Positions 48,245 to 60,626 of a stretch of 64,000 bases of DNA are shown piece by piece. The notes beneath the pieces were generated by a model. That model was not told where the DNA came from. It searched no databases and was given only the letters and a program-made list of their open reading frames with translations. A program made the position numbers and the translations under genes. The DNA comes from Acanthopleura granulata (lineage: Eukaryota; Mollusca; Polyplacophora; Chitonida; Chitonidae): the NCBI GenBank assembly GCA_016165875.1, contig JABBOT010000013.1:16374368-16438367 (forward strand). Reading direction: 5' to 3'. Each line of letters opens with the position of its first letter. Within the stretch, counting starts at the first letter, position 1.

Positions 48245-48420
48245 CAGGCCCTTGACCAATGGAGTCACAGTGTTCAAATCCACCTCTTGCTATTTCAGTT
48301 TTAAGACAAGCCGTACATACCTGATGAATATGCATGGCGTACTATAGGCAGTCCAATTTCCTCTGCTCATAAACCTGATTCCGAGCACGACGTTAAAGAG
48401 CAATCAAATAAGTCAAATCA
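48245..48420 (+). repeat. SINE of a second family
   Basis: The box-B-like 'gtgttcaaatccacctcttg' is followed by a body and the ending 'gagcacgacgttaaagagca' plus 'atcaaataag'. The head differs from the main family, while the 3' end is a variant of the same tail plan. Confidence 0.6.
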
Positions 48421-48429
48421 ACCTCTATG

Positions 48430-49649
48430 TTTCCGGATGAGGTAGAATGATCTGTAGCACTAATGGTTCATAAATCACTGAATAAAAGTGTTACGGCCTT
48501 AATAAACTAGTAATTGGAGGGGAAACTGCATCTCTTCGTACATATGGACGCCCGTGCTCTATCTCCAGTTTGTATATCGTATACACTATACATCATGGCG
48601 ACCAGTAGGCAAAGTTAACCTTCTCATCCTGTGTGACAGTTGTGGATTGATTTAGGTGTAGCCTCAGTAACAATGGTCCCTTGAATGGGACTGACGTGTA
48701 ATAAGTAAAACTTGTGCGGACTAGCTTTATACATGGAATCTAAAGGTATAAACTACAGGGTCTAGGTACAAAGAAAATACCAAAATGAAATGCATGTATA
48801 TGTCAGATAAGAGAGCATGTACAATGTGACACTGACCAGGAACAGAGTTCGGTTTGTTTATGGGATTTTTGTTTTCTTACATAACTCGCCCCATCCGAAA
48901 ATGATATTGTTAAAGATATCAATCAGTGTTAAATTTTCATAGGGGCAGTGATGTTATTGGAGTAAAATGTCAGCTTCCTTTCCAGAGAGGTGTTATCTTT
49001 GAGTGCACACATGGAGTCATTCGCGTTTGTCCGTATATGGTTATCATGTTTGCATGAGCTTGTGTCACAATATTATACGCATAACACTGCGCATGTCTTA
49101 AATACTTTATTATCTCCAGGTTTGCTTGAACGAATGTTGGGTAGAAAATTCAAGCAGAAGGCTTAACACTTGATAATGGTAGAACAGGCATTAGTCATGT
49201 GGCGAAAGCAGCTACACCTCGATTTTTTCGCTTGAGTATAAGTGTCACAAATTTGACTGCCTCCACAAAAGGTTAGTTGACGTATGCATTTGAAAAGAAG
49301 TACAGCACGCCAAACGTACTGTGGGTGGAACAATGACGGGTGCATTGTCCCCATATAACAAACTATGACACTGCGATGGTGTCTTTCTTTCTTTTACTTT
49401 GTATTTTTTAATTATTCTAAAATTCACAATGCTCAATGGTAGCTGTGTATTGTAGCCGAAAATGACATTCCAGAAGGGTAGAATAAAATTGAAGTGATAT
49501 TTGTTAAATTCATTTAAAGATATTTTAACTACTGCGTGGAAAGAAACAAATTTTTCGAAATATGGTTTTTCTTTAGCTGTATGGTGTATCTCGGTGTCTG
49601 GACCACACATCCATCTGACTCTAAAATCCCTTCTTCCTTTCCTCGCCAG
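48430..49649. other. Intron before terminal exon G, nothing recognised
   Basis: AT-rich DNA without a supported exon. The open frame on the minus strand at 49245-49706 overlaps exon G antisense and is a shadow. Confidence 0.5.
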
Positions 49650-50119
49650 CCCCTGCGCGTGTGTGGAATGACCGGCACGATGCAGTGGACTCGTTCCTCT
49701 ACCCACGAGTCTTTCCCGAACGCCTTAGCGCGAGGACTATCCGTGCCCGTGTGGTCAGCGCTGATCAGAAACCTTCCCACACCGTCTTGGATATCGTCAA
49801 GGCCGTTACCACGCTGGAACGCTGGCTCTGGAATAAGTACAAAGAAACTCGGAACGTCGAGGAGATCCCTGCCGAGGAACTGGATGCATATCTGGCCGAG
49901 TTCTTCTTGATTCTTAAGCGCCCGAACGGTCAGAGATACGGTCCGGCGTCGATATCCAACTACAGGCACCATCTGGACCGGTTCCTCAAGGATCACAAGT
50001 ACCCGTACTCTCTCAGCAAGTCGCGAGAATTCACCAGCAGCCAAAGGGCGCTGCTGGAAGCGAGAAAAGCTGGACAGAGTAAATGGGAGTCTTCGGAATC
50101 ATCTGGTTTTGACAATTAG
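49650..50119 (+). CDS. Alternative terminal exon G (recombinase-type DNA-binding domain)
   Basis: The acceptor is 'cttcctttcctcgccag', phase 1, with junction codon G|CC (Ala). It encodes 156 residues and ends in TAG. The leader is short (about 16 residues), then FLYPRVFPERLSARTIRARV, TLERWLWNKYKETRN, IPAEELDAYLAEFF, HHLDRFLKDHKYPYSLSKS and a basic end with SQRALLEARK. The predicted isoform is 443 residues. Codons are GC-rich. The candidate polyadenylation signal AATAAA is at 50552-50557, about 430 nt after the stop. Confidence 0.88.
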
Positions 50120-50551
50120 CTTGATTGAATGCATGCGCTTGGAATGTTTTACTTACACGCACAGTGATACAATATGGTCTGCCGACTGATAAAGATACAC
50201 AGTTGTTGTGCCCAGATGGTGACCTTGGGGCTGATTGAAACCCTATATAATGTAGGATACCCTATTTTCGTGGCACGGAGAAATGATTAGGTCTTGTATG
50301 TTCGTTAAGACAAATGCTAACAACAAAAAGGGAATGCAAAGTTAATATCACAAGCGCTTTATAGTTTTTAAGATTTCTGGCCTTTTAACCAGTACCTGCT
50401 ATATGTTTTAACACTAAATTCGGTTTGATATTATGAAGAGTGTGAAATTGTGAAGTTCAGATTGTAAGTGAAAAATGTGCGTTAGTGTTGTTGGTTGAAT
50501 TGTTAATGATGACATGGTGAGATGCGTTTTATGTGAAAAGTAAGTCAATCC

Positions 50552-50557
50552 AATAAA
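50552..50557 (+). terminator. Candidate polyadenylation signal for terminal exon G
   Basis: Canonical AATAAA about 430 nt downstream of the exon G stop codon. Having its own signal supports use of this exon as a last exon, though the hexamer is common in AT-rich DNA. Confidence 0.35.
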
Positions 50558-51421
50558 GCTGTGGGAATTAAAAGACTTCGAGCAACACATATGACGATCA
50601 TGCTTAGTAAGGAACTCTGGCTTTCGTAAGGGAACAGTATCCTGATTTACATTTTAAAATTGAACACTTACTACATGTACAATGTTTGCATGGGGCAAGA
50701 TGAAAAAACATTCTGCCAATTACTAGCTACACCATTGAGCTGCAAGTGGTGTGCACTGTTAATAAATATGCAGTTTATGTTTTAGCTCATCAGTTGTTTC
50801 AATGTTGTTTGATTTAGCGGAAGTGATGCGTATAATTCACAGTGACTGTCATATACGATAGGGTTGCAGAATGAATGTTGAAAGCTCGTGATAGATAAAG
50901 TGATATATCTCAGGTAGCTAAACGTTGGACTGTCAACAGGATAATTGGTAGAAGCTGAAACGGAGTACATCTCACTTTTCATTTTTGCGAACATTGTGTT
51001 CAGTTTGTCCTCCATGCCTTGTGGCATGTTCCCTGATTCTACATCCGACCAGATAATTGGAGTCACGCTGCAGCCGCCGCTTTGCTTTACCAGTCTTTGC
51101 TATGTGGTTTTATCTACACGGTGTGTGACGAGGCACATATATGTTGTAGGTGTATGACCGACAGCATGTAACGGCCGTTTATTGAAATGGAATCGTTGAT
51201 GTATGTATGTAAATTTTAGTAACGTGGACGATTTCTGGCCATTGCATGTTGTGATTTTATTTTCTTACGATTTGACCTCCACCCATAATTTTTAAAAAAG
51301 AAAATTTTTGCTGATCACGTCAGACAATTTAACATTTTATTAAAGGCTGTTGTAACAGTTCTATAACATTTGTCACTCTTACAGTGTTAAAAGTTGTTTT
51401 TAGTAGTGTTTTCATGTACTG

Positions 51422-51600
51422 TGGCGGTCACTGTGAGTTCAAGTCCAGCTCATGCTGAATTCCTGTCAGGCCGTAAGTGGGAAGGTCTGCCAGCAACCTG
51501 TCGATGGTCGTGGGTTTTCCTCGGACTATGATGCTGACCACCTTCGTATAAATGAAATATTGTTCACTACGGCATACAACTCCAAACAAATAAATGAAAA
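51422..51600 (+). repeat. SINE copy, near full length
   Basis: The head 'ctgtgagttcaagtccagct' is box-B-like. It is followed by 'gtgggaaggtctgccagcaa' and 'aaatgaaatattgttcacta', then an AAATAAATGAAAA end. Confidence 0.8.
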
Positions 51601-51859
51601 TATGAATATTCTGTGGAAGAACGTCAATCGCCGATATCATTTTTCTTGCCACAGTTGATCAGCAGCTTAGGTGACAGGCTCGAATCTAGCTCTGACCGGT
51701 GCGACTGGAGTTAAGTAAGGGGCTTTGTTAGGGACCTGACGAAGAAAACTAGTATACTCAGTTTCCCCACACCCATAAGTGTGATCGCGGTCGTACGCAC
51801 GGAAGTAACGAAGTCTGGACTAAGCTGTTAAGTAATACCATTCAAATAAATATATGCAT

Positions 51860-51948
51860 CCCCGGTTTCATTCAATCTAAATGCTGGCCGCCGGGAACTA
51901 TTCTTGAGTACGGAGTAAACACCAATCTAATAAAAGAAAGAAAGAAAT
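51860..51948 (+). repeat. SINE 3' fragment
   Basis: 'aatgctggccgccgggaact' and 'attcttgagtacggagtaaa' are the conserved end of the SINE, followed by (AAAG)n. Confidence 0.75.
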
Positions 51949-51949
51949 G

Positions 51950-53370
51950 TATCAAAGTGACCACAATAGACTCCGGCTTAACGAATCGATAATCAGTTCT
52001 GAGATTTCCTTCATGTGAATGGTTTTCTGTGTAGTTACCGGCAGATATGAACTGGTTAAGTGGGCATGTGTCATGGTCACAGTATGTAGTAAATGGTGGT
52101 AACCGAGGAATCCTGAAGAATTAACAAACGCTTTTAAGTAGAAAGATCTCACGTAGGGAAGAGTTACGTAGGTAATTACGTGTACACAGATGGCACCTAC
52201 ATGTGCGTGAATGACAACAACTGCTGAACAGGATTCGGTGTTTTCTGTTTTGTGTTAAAGAATTAAAATCTCGTGTTTACAAATAATAGCACCAACTTTT
52301 CAGAAGTTAAGGTAGAATAACGCTGTTGTGTTGAATTTCGAGACATGGGACACTGGATGCATGACGTGCAAGATTTGTGTCCCTTTTGTTTGTTGATGAA
52401 TCGCACTTCGCTGAGTCCTCAGTATGCATTTCTGACTGAATCCCAAACTGTTAATTATTTTGCTCTCATAGTGCACGGTTATCATACGGCAACCATCGCG
52501 TAATGTAGTGATGTGTTCGATAGAGTATTTTGTGTAATGATACTTCGTGTGTGTTAGGCGTACCAGTATACTTCCTTGCACTTGAATGCAATGAATATAT
52601 TGCATATATATTTTATATCAAATGGATATATCGTCACAAACTTGCATTGGGCATTGCCACGAGTGTAAATAAAATTAAATACTTTATCTTTCCAGTGCCT
52701 TTGAACTAGTGTTGTTCGTCACATTTTACACAGGTTATGCCTGTATATGTAGTTGTTTATATCATAAAGTGCCTGTGTATAACTGGGAATACTCGATTAA
52801 TGGACCCACTAGTTCTTGAAATTAGTTGAAAGCAGCCCTGCGGGAAGTTGATGAACGTTCCACTTTGATAACATCATCATCATCGGTGGATTCTTTCCCG
52901 CCCAGGGGAATGCGGGTCCAAATAGTGCCGCCTTTTGCCATTGCTGCCCTTGTGTTGACTATTTAGAGGTAAACTTGTACCGTTGTACCCCTGAATTACA
53001 AGAAAACGATTGTCAATCACTCGTGTTGAGATTGCAAGGCTCGAAATATAAAAACTACAGAATGATAGGAAAAGATGGATTGTTTAGCGAAATCTGATCA
53101 TGGTTGTCTAAGTTTTGGAAATCAATAAAGCAATTTTTCATTGCCCTTTGCTAAAATTCTGTTGCCAGGAATCAGTGATGTAATGTTTAGGAAGTGGTTC
53201 TCTTCACCGTTTACCTGTGACTGCCAGGTTTGCTACAGTCTTTTTCGATGTTTCGTATGAACTGTGCAGTCGTATTATTTGTTATCAGGGATGTGACACT
53301 TTGTATGTTGCATGATAATAGTGTTATGGTGTATAGAATACGAGTTGCACAACAATTAGTACGAATCACT
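51950..53370. other. Intronic stretch, nothing recognised
   Basis: No exon or clear repeat was identified between the SINE fragments. A short (ATC)n tract occurs near 52871-52882. Confidence 0.5.
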
Positions 53371-53374
53371 GGAA

Positions 53375-53620
53375 AGCCCTCACAAATCAAATCGCGTGTT
53401 GGAATCCACCTCTCGCTGCATGTGCTACGGTCTTAAGTCAGGAGGTTTGCCATATTCCTAGCGAAGGTCGATGGCTTCCTCCAAGACTTCAGTTTCCTCC
53501 GAGACTCCGGTTTCCTGTGAGGCTCCGGTTTCCTCCACCCTTAAACCTGATAGCTGTATTGTATGTAGAAAAATCCTGAGAATAACTGTAAACATCAGTG
53601 AAATAAATCAAGCAAGAATG
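53375..53620 (+). repeat. SINE of the second family
   Basis: 'cgtgttggaatccacctctc' is box-B-like. A run of 'cggtttcctccgagactc'-type triplicated blocks follows, then 'cttaaacctgatagctgtat' and an end 'gtgaaataaatcaag'. The internal block CTCCGGTTTCCT is locally repeated three times. Confidence 0.6.
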
Positions 53621-53879
53621 AAAACGGCAGGTAATTTTTCCACTTGAATCCCCCATTATAACCTAGCAAAAGGTTTCAACAAACAACATGCAAGTGGCAG
53701 ATTTTGCAGTGCTATTGATATTGATCCATTGAAGGTTTTTAACGGAAGAAGGCAGATAGCAGATTTGAAGCCGAATGACACCAGGAGTCTAAGGGTATAT
53801 ATTAAAACACGTGACACGTCTTTCTGTGTAAGCATTGTAATCATTATGGGTCACACATCTGAGGAAATTTCGTGCATCT

Positions 53880-54811
53880 TCTGTGAATCTTTGTCAGACC
53901 CATAGTTTTACTTGGACTCGAGCATGTAGTGTCGAGTAGAAAACGGAGTAAAATACACACATGATAAACTATAACTTAACCAGGCTAATACACTGTTACC
54001 AAAAGGGTCCATAGACATGAATGATCATGTGATTTTGTTTGTCTACTTTATGTCCCGTTTATTGATGAGCAACTGATAAGAGTCAAATGAACTTGAAACA
54101 TATCATGACACACTTTAGCCTGGTAGATTGTGGATCATCAAATGTTGGCTGAATATTTTCCCTTTAGTTAGGCGTTACTTAAACGACAGTTAACACTAAA
54201 ACGAAACAATAATTTACTGATTGATTCATTTGGCGCTTAATGCAGTGCTCCAAAATTTTCACTTGCGTGACGCAGATCAAGTTCAAACCGAATCTTCAAC
54301 ACACAAATTGTACTTTAATCTTACTGATACACCTGATTTTCGTGTGATTTGTGGAGTGCATTGCGTAATGGGTCCAGTGGCAAACAACTTCTGAAATTGG
54401 ATACCTATTTGGTGTCACAGTTTTTAATTTAAGTTCCTTTTTTATCAAAAATTAAATATTTAACGTCTGCACCTGAATCTGGGTACCTACTATGAGAATA
54501 TTTGACCCCGAGCACAAGTAAATTTTTCAGATTAATTTTTCCCAGGAATTTGCACGTGAAGAAATTTTATCCGTAGATATTTTGTTTGCGGTATGATTTT
54601 GTACTGCCATGGTTATGTTTCCCTCACGTTATGCATCACCACCAAAACCAGACAATCGACTGTCTCTACACAAGCGTATGGTTTGTGTATATGTAGTATC
54701 TCAGCTGTGTATAATTTACATTTAAGAGTGTAGCTTTAGTATGTTTTTGGGTGTTTGTTAAGTAAGATGTATCAAATAGGCAACTGAATTTCACCTTCCT
54801 TTCGTCCATAG
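53880..54811. other. Intron before terminal exon H, nothing recognised
   Basis: AT-rich DNA with no supported feature. Confidence 0.5.
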
Positions 54812-55701
54812 CACATGGGTCAACCGGACGATACGGGGCAATCGAGCTGAGCACCACTAAGATGGATGAATCCGCGACCTCCAGAATGGCGGATGCAGTC
54901 GCTTCCAGAATGGCGGAGGTCGTGTCTTCTAGGATGCCGGATGTGTTGGCCTCCAAAATGGCGGAAACAGTGACATCGAGAATGAGTGAGGCGTCAACGT
55001 CCAGAATGTCAGAGGTGTCCAGAATATCGGAGGCGTCAACCTCCAGGATGGCGGAAGCGATGGCTTCTAGAATGCCAGAATCGATGGCGACCAGAGTGGC
55101 GGATCCAATGGCCTCCAGAATGGCGGAGGCTGCGGCAACCGGTCATCCTGGCAACGTCAAAATGGATGCCTCCTTCGCCCTTCTGATGATGTCGGCGCAG
55201 CAGGAAAACCCGCCGTTTTACTCGGACGACGACAGTCTGTGGTGGACAACTGTTAAACCTGTCATGTACCCGCTGACCTATCCGGAAACTCTCAGTAACA
55301 AGAACATCCGTGCCCGAATCCCGGATGTCGTGGGTAAACCCCAGCAGACCGTCGTCGATATCGTCACGGCCGTCGGCACGGTGGAACGCTGGATGTGGAA
55401 GAAGTACAGCGAGACGCGCTCCATCGAGCAGATGCATCCTGCCGACTTGAACCGATACCTGACCGAATTCTATCCACTACTGAGGCGGCCCAACGGAAAG
55501 GAATACGATCCGAAATCCCTGACCAACTTTAAGTCACGCCTGGATCGCTTCCTGAAAGAAAACCACTATCCATGCTCCATCAACAAATCAGATATGTTCG
55601 CCACCAGTCAGCAGGCTTTCGCCAACAAGCGGAGGGCGATCACGGCCAAGCGTTCCCAAACAAAGGGCGTAGTTCCACAAACGCCGCCTGGAGACGACTG
55701 A
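54812..55701 (+). CDS. Alternative terminal exon H (longest, with Met/Ser/Arg repeat plus recombinase-type DNA-binding domain)
   Basis: The acceptor is 'ccttcctttcgtccatag', phase 1, with junction codon G|CA (Ala). It encodes 296 residues, by far the largest exon, and ends in TGA. Residues about 22-110 form a degenerate repeat of units like ASRMAEAM and TSRMSEAS (at least ten units), probably helical. An acidic aromatic linker (YSDDDSLWW) follows. The domain runs from about 151 to 270: MYPLTYPETLSNKNIRARI, TVERWMWKKY, MHPADLNRYLTEFYPLL, SRLDRFLKENHYPCSINKS, then SQQAFANKRR. A basic tail of about 20 residues ends the protein. The predicted isoform is 583 residues. With I and J it shares DLNRYL and SLTNF, marking a subgroup. 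Confidence 0.87.
54862..55140 (+). repeat. In-frame coding tandem repeat inside exon H
   Basis: A nucleotide unit like 'tccagaatggcggaggcg' repeats with irregular spacing of 24 or 30 nt (multiples of 3), giving SRMAE-type peptide repeats. The frame is kept throughout. Confidence 0.85.
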
Positions 55702-55872
55702 TCGTGACGCGTTCCAAACCATGAAGACCCCTGATCGTGGATAATGTAGTTTGATAGTCCGGGGGTCCATGCGAATTTATCTTTTAACAGCTTTTTGAGC
55801 GTTTTGCACATGCAACGAAACCATTACTTTAAGCAGTGGTTCTATATTTTGTGGAAACTTTTAAAGCTAAAA

Positions 55873-55878
55873 AATAAA
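55873..55878 (+). terminator. Candidate polyadenylation signal for terminal exon H
   Basis: AATAAA about 170 nt after the exon H stop. The position suits a short 3' untranslated region. Confidence 0.4.
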
Positions 55879-55879
55879 C

Positions 55880-57500
55880 TCGGTTTACCTAGGTTAGGGT
55901 AGTGCGGCGAAGAAAAGCAGAACTTCTGTCGCCCTTTTTTAGTGTGGATTTGATTTATTTTTTCTCTTTTTCGTTCATTTACCACCATCATGGCCAGTTA
56001 GAGCATCCAGAAATTGTTTTCTAAGTAGACGCCAAAGAATTGCAGATAGAAATGTACATATACAAATCACATCGATAGTTTTTCATTTAGTACATAATTA
56101 TTTTATCTGTTTATATCATCTATATGACATGCTTTTGAAATTCTGAGATGAAAATGTAATATTTAGGATTCAGTTGTCTGTCCAACATGCTTATATTATA
56201 CAACGATTTTATTTTAGATCGACCATTACAATTTTATTGGGTTATATTTAATCAGGTTTTTAATGTTTTAAGCTTAGTTATCCGTTTTGTAAATTTCACC
56301 TGATCGCTAAATCATGTCCTACATGTGCGAAGCCTGGCATTGCAATCATTTTAAAGTTTCATAGCTTGAAACTGTTATTTCGCGAAACCGTATATCCTCT
56401 TTGCCGTCGAGATGTTCAATAAACTGAAGGCGTCAACACAAACGAGTACTAAACCGCACACCGCATTTGCATAAATATATAATTGCTATGTTTAGAAGTT
56501 CGACTGTGTGTAATGTTTACCAATAAGCCAGCCATGTGGTTAACGAGGTCATGATTAACCGTATCGTGATTAAGGGCACTATACAGCTGTAGTGCAATAT
56601 ACAGGTATTTTTTTCCATGGTGATGGGTTTTCGCGGAGGCCCAATAGTGTTTGAACAGTGCTTTGACACGCTTAACTCCAGCTTCCCTTGCTTTGTTGGC
56701 ACCGTTGTAACCGGAGTCGAATATTCATGAGTGCGGCGGTGGAATAAATCACAATATAGCGTTTACAAAAACATCAAGGCAATTTTAAATTACTCCACGT
56801 GCACTCGAATTGTGATATAAAGAGACACATTCGGACAAGCAGACTATATCGGTGACATTAAATTCAGGCATTCGGTTTTATTAGTCTGCTCTACTGGTAG
56901 ATGACGGGACTAACTTGTTTCGTGCCTTTTCGTTCATTTTCGGCAAATTTGCGACCGATTTTATCCTGTTTTTGTACTTCGTTTTCACCAACGTTGATCG
57001 TAATGAATTGAAATTTGATACACACCCCACAGTTCATCACTTTTATAGATTTTTTTTTCTAAGCTTGGTAGAAGTTTTTACTCAGACAAGTTGTAAATCA
57101 GTTTCGACTTTTGGGCCGCCTTTTCTATTTGTAAAAAAATCGTGGTCGTTATTTTACTTCGTTGTTTACTTTGACATTCATGTACATATGAACACTATTC
57201 CGACGGCTCAAAGTGGTAGGAGACATGAAATGGTTTTGCAATACTTCCTGAGTGCTTGATGAACACGAAAGCAGTCAAGAATAATTAGTTTCCCTACAAG
57301 GAATCAGGGTGCGATATTATCGTAAGCTTTAACTTTGTAGCTGTATACATGTACATTGCATAGTTTTCAAGAGAAGTATTTCCCCAGTTACTCTTATACA
57401 GCTATGCAGGAATTAGCGACACAAGAAAAATTTCAGATGTTTATTTCCACATACTCCGTCCCCAAACATTAAACATTAACCCAATGCCATACATAAGGTA
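55880..57500. other. Intronic stretch, nothing recognised
   Basis: No exon is supported. Open frames are AT-rich and lack any domain. Confidence 0.5.
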
Positions 57501-57504
57501 GAAA

Positions 57505-57815
57505 CTCGTACTGCCGTGGTTAAGTTTCTTGCTTTTCAGTCACTAGATCATCAGAGACGTGGGTTCAGTGCCATTCTCGTATTGATTTCTGGACTGTGCT
57601 TGCAAGACGCGATCGACTGTCTTACATGTTTTTACCTCTCAATCCCTGGAGACAGCTTTCCGTTCACTAATATGACGTGGATGACATCGTGGGAAAGGTC
57701 GCCAGTAGCTTGCCAAAGGACAGTGGTTTAGTTGTCCACCCATGAAAACGGCTTCCATCGTAAAAGTGGAAATGTTTCGAATATGGCCTAAAACTACATT
57801 CAAATAAATAAATAA
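57505..57815 (+). repeat. SINE, diverged
   Basis: 'gtactgccgtggttaagttt' and the box-B-like 'cgtgggttcagtgccattct' begin the element. 'gtgggaaaggtcgccagtag' is in the middle and 'catggcctaaaac'-like sequence precedes the final AAATAAATAAATAA. Confidence 0.6.
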
Positions 57816-59239
57816 GCGAATAAAAACCGCCATTTTTGAGCAAATCAGTACGTCGTTTTTTTGCGACAGGTTGTGACAGTGTTAGGCTGTGTAGCTGTAT
57901 TCACATACCTCTGTTTTGTTGTTTGAAGTTTTTTTGTTGGGTGGGGGGGTTGTTTTGCCTTTCATGTTTGCATTTTGTACATAAAGGTGGAAAGGGTTTA
58001 ATCTGTATGCCGTGGAAATGTCTTGGAAAAGATTTGTATGCCAACCCCTCCATCCACTTTGTGACTTTATACTCTGCTTTTCTGACATACATCTTATGTG
58101 TGTGTACTTATGTATATATAGAGCGATCTCGAATTACTGTATTGTATATGTACAGATATACTTTTTATATTATAATTTGCTTTTCATGTTTTCAGATATC
58201 GAGAATAGTGCTCTTCATACGTAGAGTAGTGCTGTATATTATTGTATGACAGAAAACTAAACTTCGAATGGTGTAAATTATCAGGTTAAGCGAGTCGAGA
58301 AGAGTTCCCAGTTATTGTTGGTGTTATACTCTGTTCCCGTGTTACGCAAAACTTACATTTAAAACGCACATTAAATACGCATTAAGGTTGAGGCTCGGGT
58401 CAACTTCTTGTGTGTAATTATTATACAACAGACAACATATTCCAACTTGGAAACATTGTTGATCTTACCCAGTGTCTTCAAGTAATATTCCAGTTATTTC
58501 ATCAGAGCTTTGTTTTGCTGTATTGTAGTCGTAATTTATGCTGAAACAGTTGCGCTTTTATTACAGTGTATATTTTTGAAGAAACCAAAGCTTTCATTTT
58601 TTAATCACAAAGTGTGCACCGTTATTTGTTTGCTGGTGTTGGAATATACTTCTGATAAAGATAAATATGTTCGTGATAAATAAAACATATAAATTTAGAA
58701 ATATCTTATACACAGATGAACCACTTTAAAAGTGTGTTACAATACCCCGGAAACCATGGTAACCAAGACCACTTCCGCTTCTCAACCAGGTGGTAATTTT
58801 GTTTTGAATAAAACTGAATTTAAAGTGAAAGATTTTTTAAAAATGGCTTTTTTGTTCATTCTTCCGGTTGAGTTTAAAGGCTTTAATAATGATCGTTCAG
58901 GAAGTTGCACTCTCCATGACATATACTGAGAGAGTAACATGATGATGTGTTTTTTGCTAGGGTCTGTCTGTCGAGTACCCTATCAACCAAACACCGGAAG
59001 CTGGGGTACTGTGGCATATAAACCTGAGAAAACAAGATCTGATTCAGCATGGTCGATCAAAGCCTATTATAATAATAAGCATGTATGTTTCTTACCCTAT
59101 ACCTTTATCATTCCTCACGGCTATCGAATGGGAACTATATGTTTACTTCTCGTGTGTCCGTCCGTCCTCCGTCAATGCTTAATGAAACAGTTTTCCGATT
59201 TTTTTTTGGTTCAGGGTGGTTCGTCTCATAGAATTGATC

Positions 59240-59560
59240 ATCGGGTTTAAATGGTTCATGGTGTTGAATTGTTCATGGTGCAGAATTGTTCGTCGTGCAG
59301 AATGGTGAATTGTGTTGAATGGTTTATCTTATGTAGAATGATACATCTTATAGATAATAGATAGAATGGTTCAGCATATAGAATGGCTCACTGCGTAGAA
59401 TTGTTCATCGTGTAGAACTGTTCATCTTATTGAATGATTCACCTTATTAAATGATTCATTGTATAGAATGGCTCATAATACAGAATGGTACATCTTGCTA
59501 GAGAATGGTTCATCTTATTGGATGGTTCGTCCTACTGATATGGTTCAATCGAAACGTGGT
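59240..59560 (+). repeat. Degenerate 18-20 bp tandem repeat
   Basis: Many imperfect copies of a unit like 'tagaatggttcatcttat' follow each other, with drifting spacing. A few more copies appear at 59780-59850. No coding frame is maintained. Confidence 0.75.
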
Positions 59561-60089
59561 ACATGACTTCGCCGAGACAAGTTACAGATCTGGTTCGAGT
59601 GTTGGGTCGTTTCACCCATTTTCAGCAACACTTTGACCGTTTTCGTCTTGCCGTGGACTTCGTAATAGCTTCTATTCTAACAGCTCATACCGGTAGGAGA
59701 GTACATAGCGAAATCAATACTTCCTAGTTGTTTTACATACAAAACTCTCAGTCAGCTAGCTGTCCTATCACAGGGTTAATCGTGTACAATAGTTCATCCT
59801 ATTGAGTGATTCATCATACTGAAAAGGTTCATCGTACTGAAATGGTCAATCGAAACGTAGTACATGGAAAACACGGGGATTTTCACCGGGAAAAGCGATA
59901 CAGCAATCAGTCACTAAACTCTCGCTTGGCGTAGTCTTAATATGGTCTAGACATGCTGATGCGAAAACTCATCGTGCAGTAGTTAGGGTCCTGATTTAAA
60001 GGTAACCACATTGGTTTAACTGACTTGCAGCAAAGCGTATATTTTTTATTGTAGGCGCAATCAGTTTTATCTGTCGCGGAACTTCTTAC

Positions 60090-60265
60090 CTTTTTTATCC
60101 TCACTTCAGTTACATTCGCCTGAACACAGTAGTTCTCCTTACATGACTTGCCATTTTCCAGGAACGAATAATAATGGTGTACGGTATGGTTTTCGAACGT
60201 TTCATCTGGCATAATGTCGGTCTTTGTTCCATACATTGTTCCATTTGTGGATGTCGTTAATTTCA
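60090..60265 (-). CDS. Candidate internal exon on the minus strand, function unknown
   Basis: On the minus strand an open segment is bounded by an acceptor-like 'gtatgttgcag' and a donor AAG|GTAAGA. It encodes about 58 residues with three N-glycosylation sequons (NGT, NHT, NVT) and two cysteines. The composition looks like a secreted protein. No partner exon was found and the acceptor lacks a strong pyrimidine tract. If real, it would be part of a gene nested in the intron before exon I. It may also be chance. Confidence 0.22.
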
Positions 60266-60626
60266 CTGCAACATACTTTGCTTTCGGGATCGAGGCACTT
60301 GATGTACCGATAAAACGACTGTTGTGTTTAACGCGGTACAGTGGTGACGGAACTAGTTCGACTCATTATATTTACGTGTTTTTGTGCGGAATGGGTTGGA
60401 GTAGGTTTGGTGGGGGTAAATGTAGATCCAAATGAACGTGCTAGTTTCCCAATTTAACTAGATTTGGTGAATGTTTCCGCAGTTGTAACTTCTGGATTTC
60501 TTTCTCTGCAAGGAATACGGGATGGCTTATTAAATGTGATGTTTGAGCTTCTCCAACCCAGATTGTTTTAAGGCTGAAAGTGTATTTAGTGATAACTAAA
60601 CCTGGCCTTTCCCCTCTCTTCCCCAG

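Noticed and set aside
55036..55437. Minus-strand Arg/His-rich frame over exon H
   Set aside because: Antisense of the coding repeat and domain. It has no homology of its own.
57836..58249. 137-codon plus-strand hydrophobic frame
   Set aside because: AT-rich and Cys/Phe/Tyr-rich as expected from T-rich DNA, with no domain and no splice-site context.
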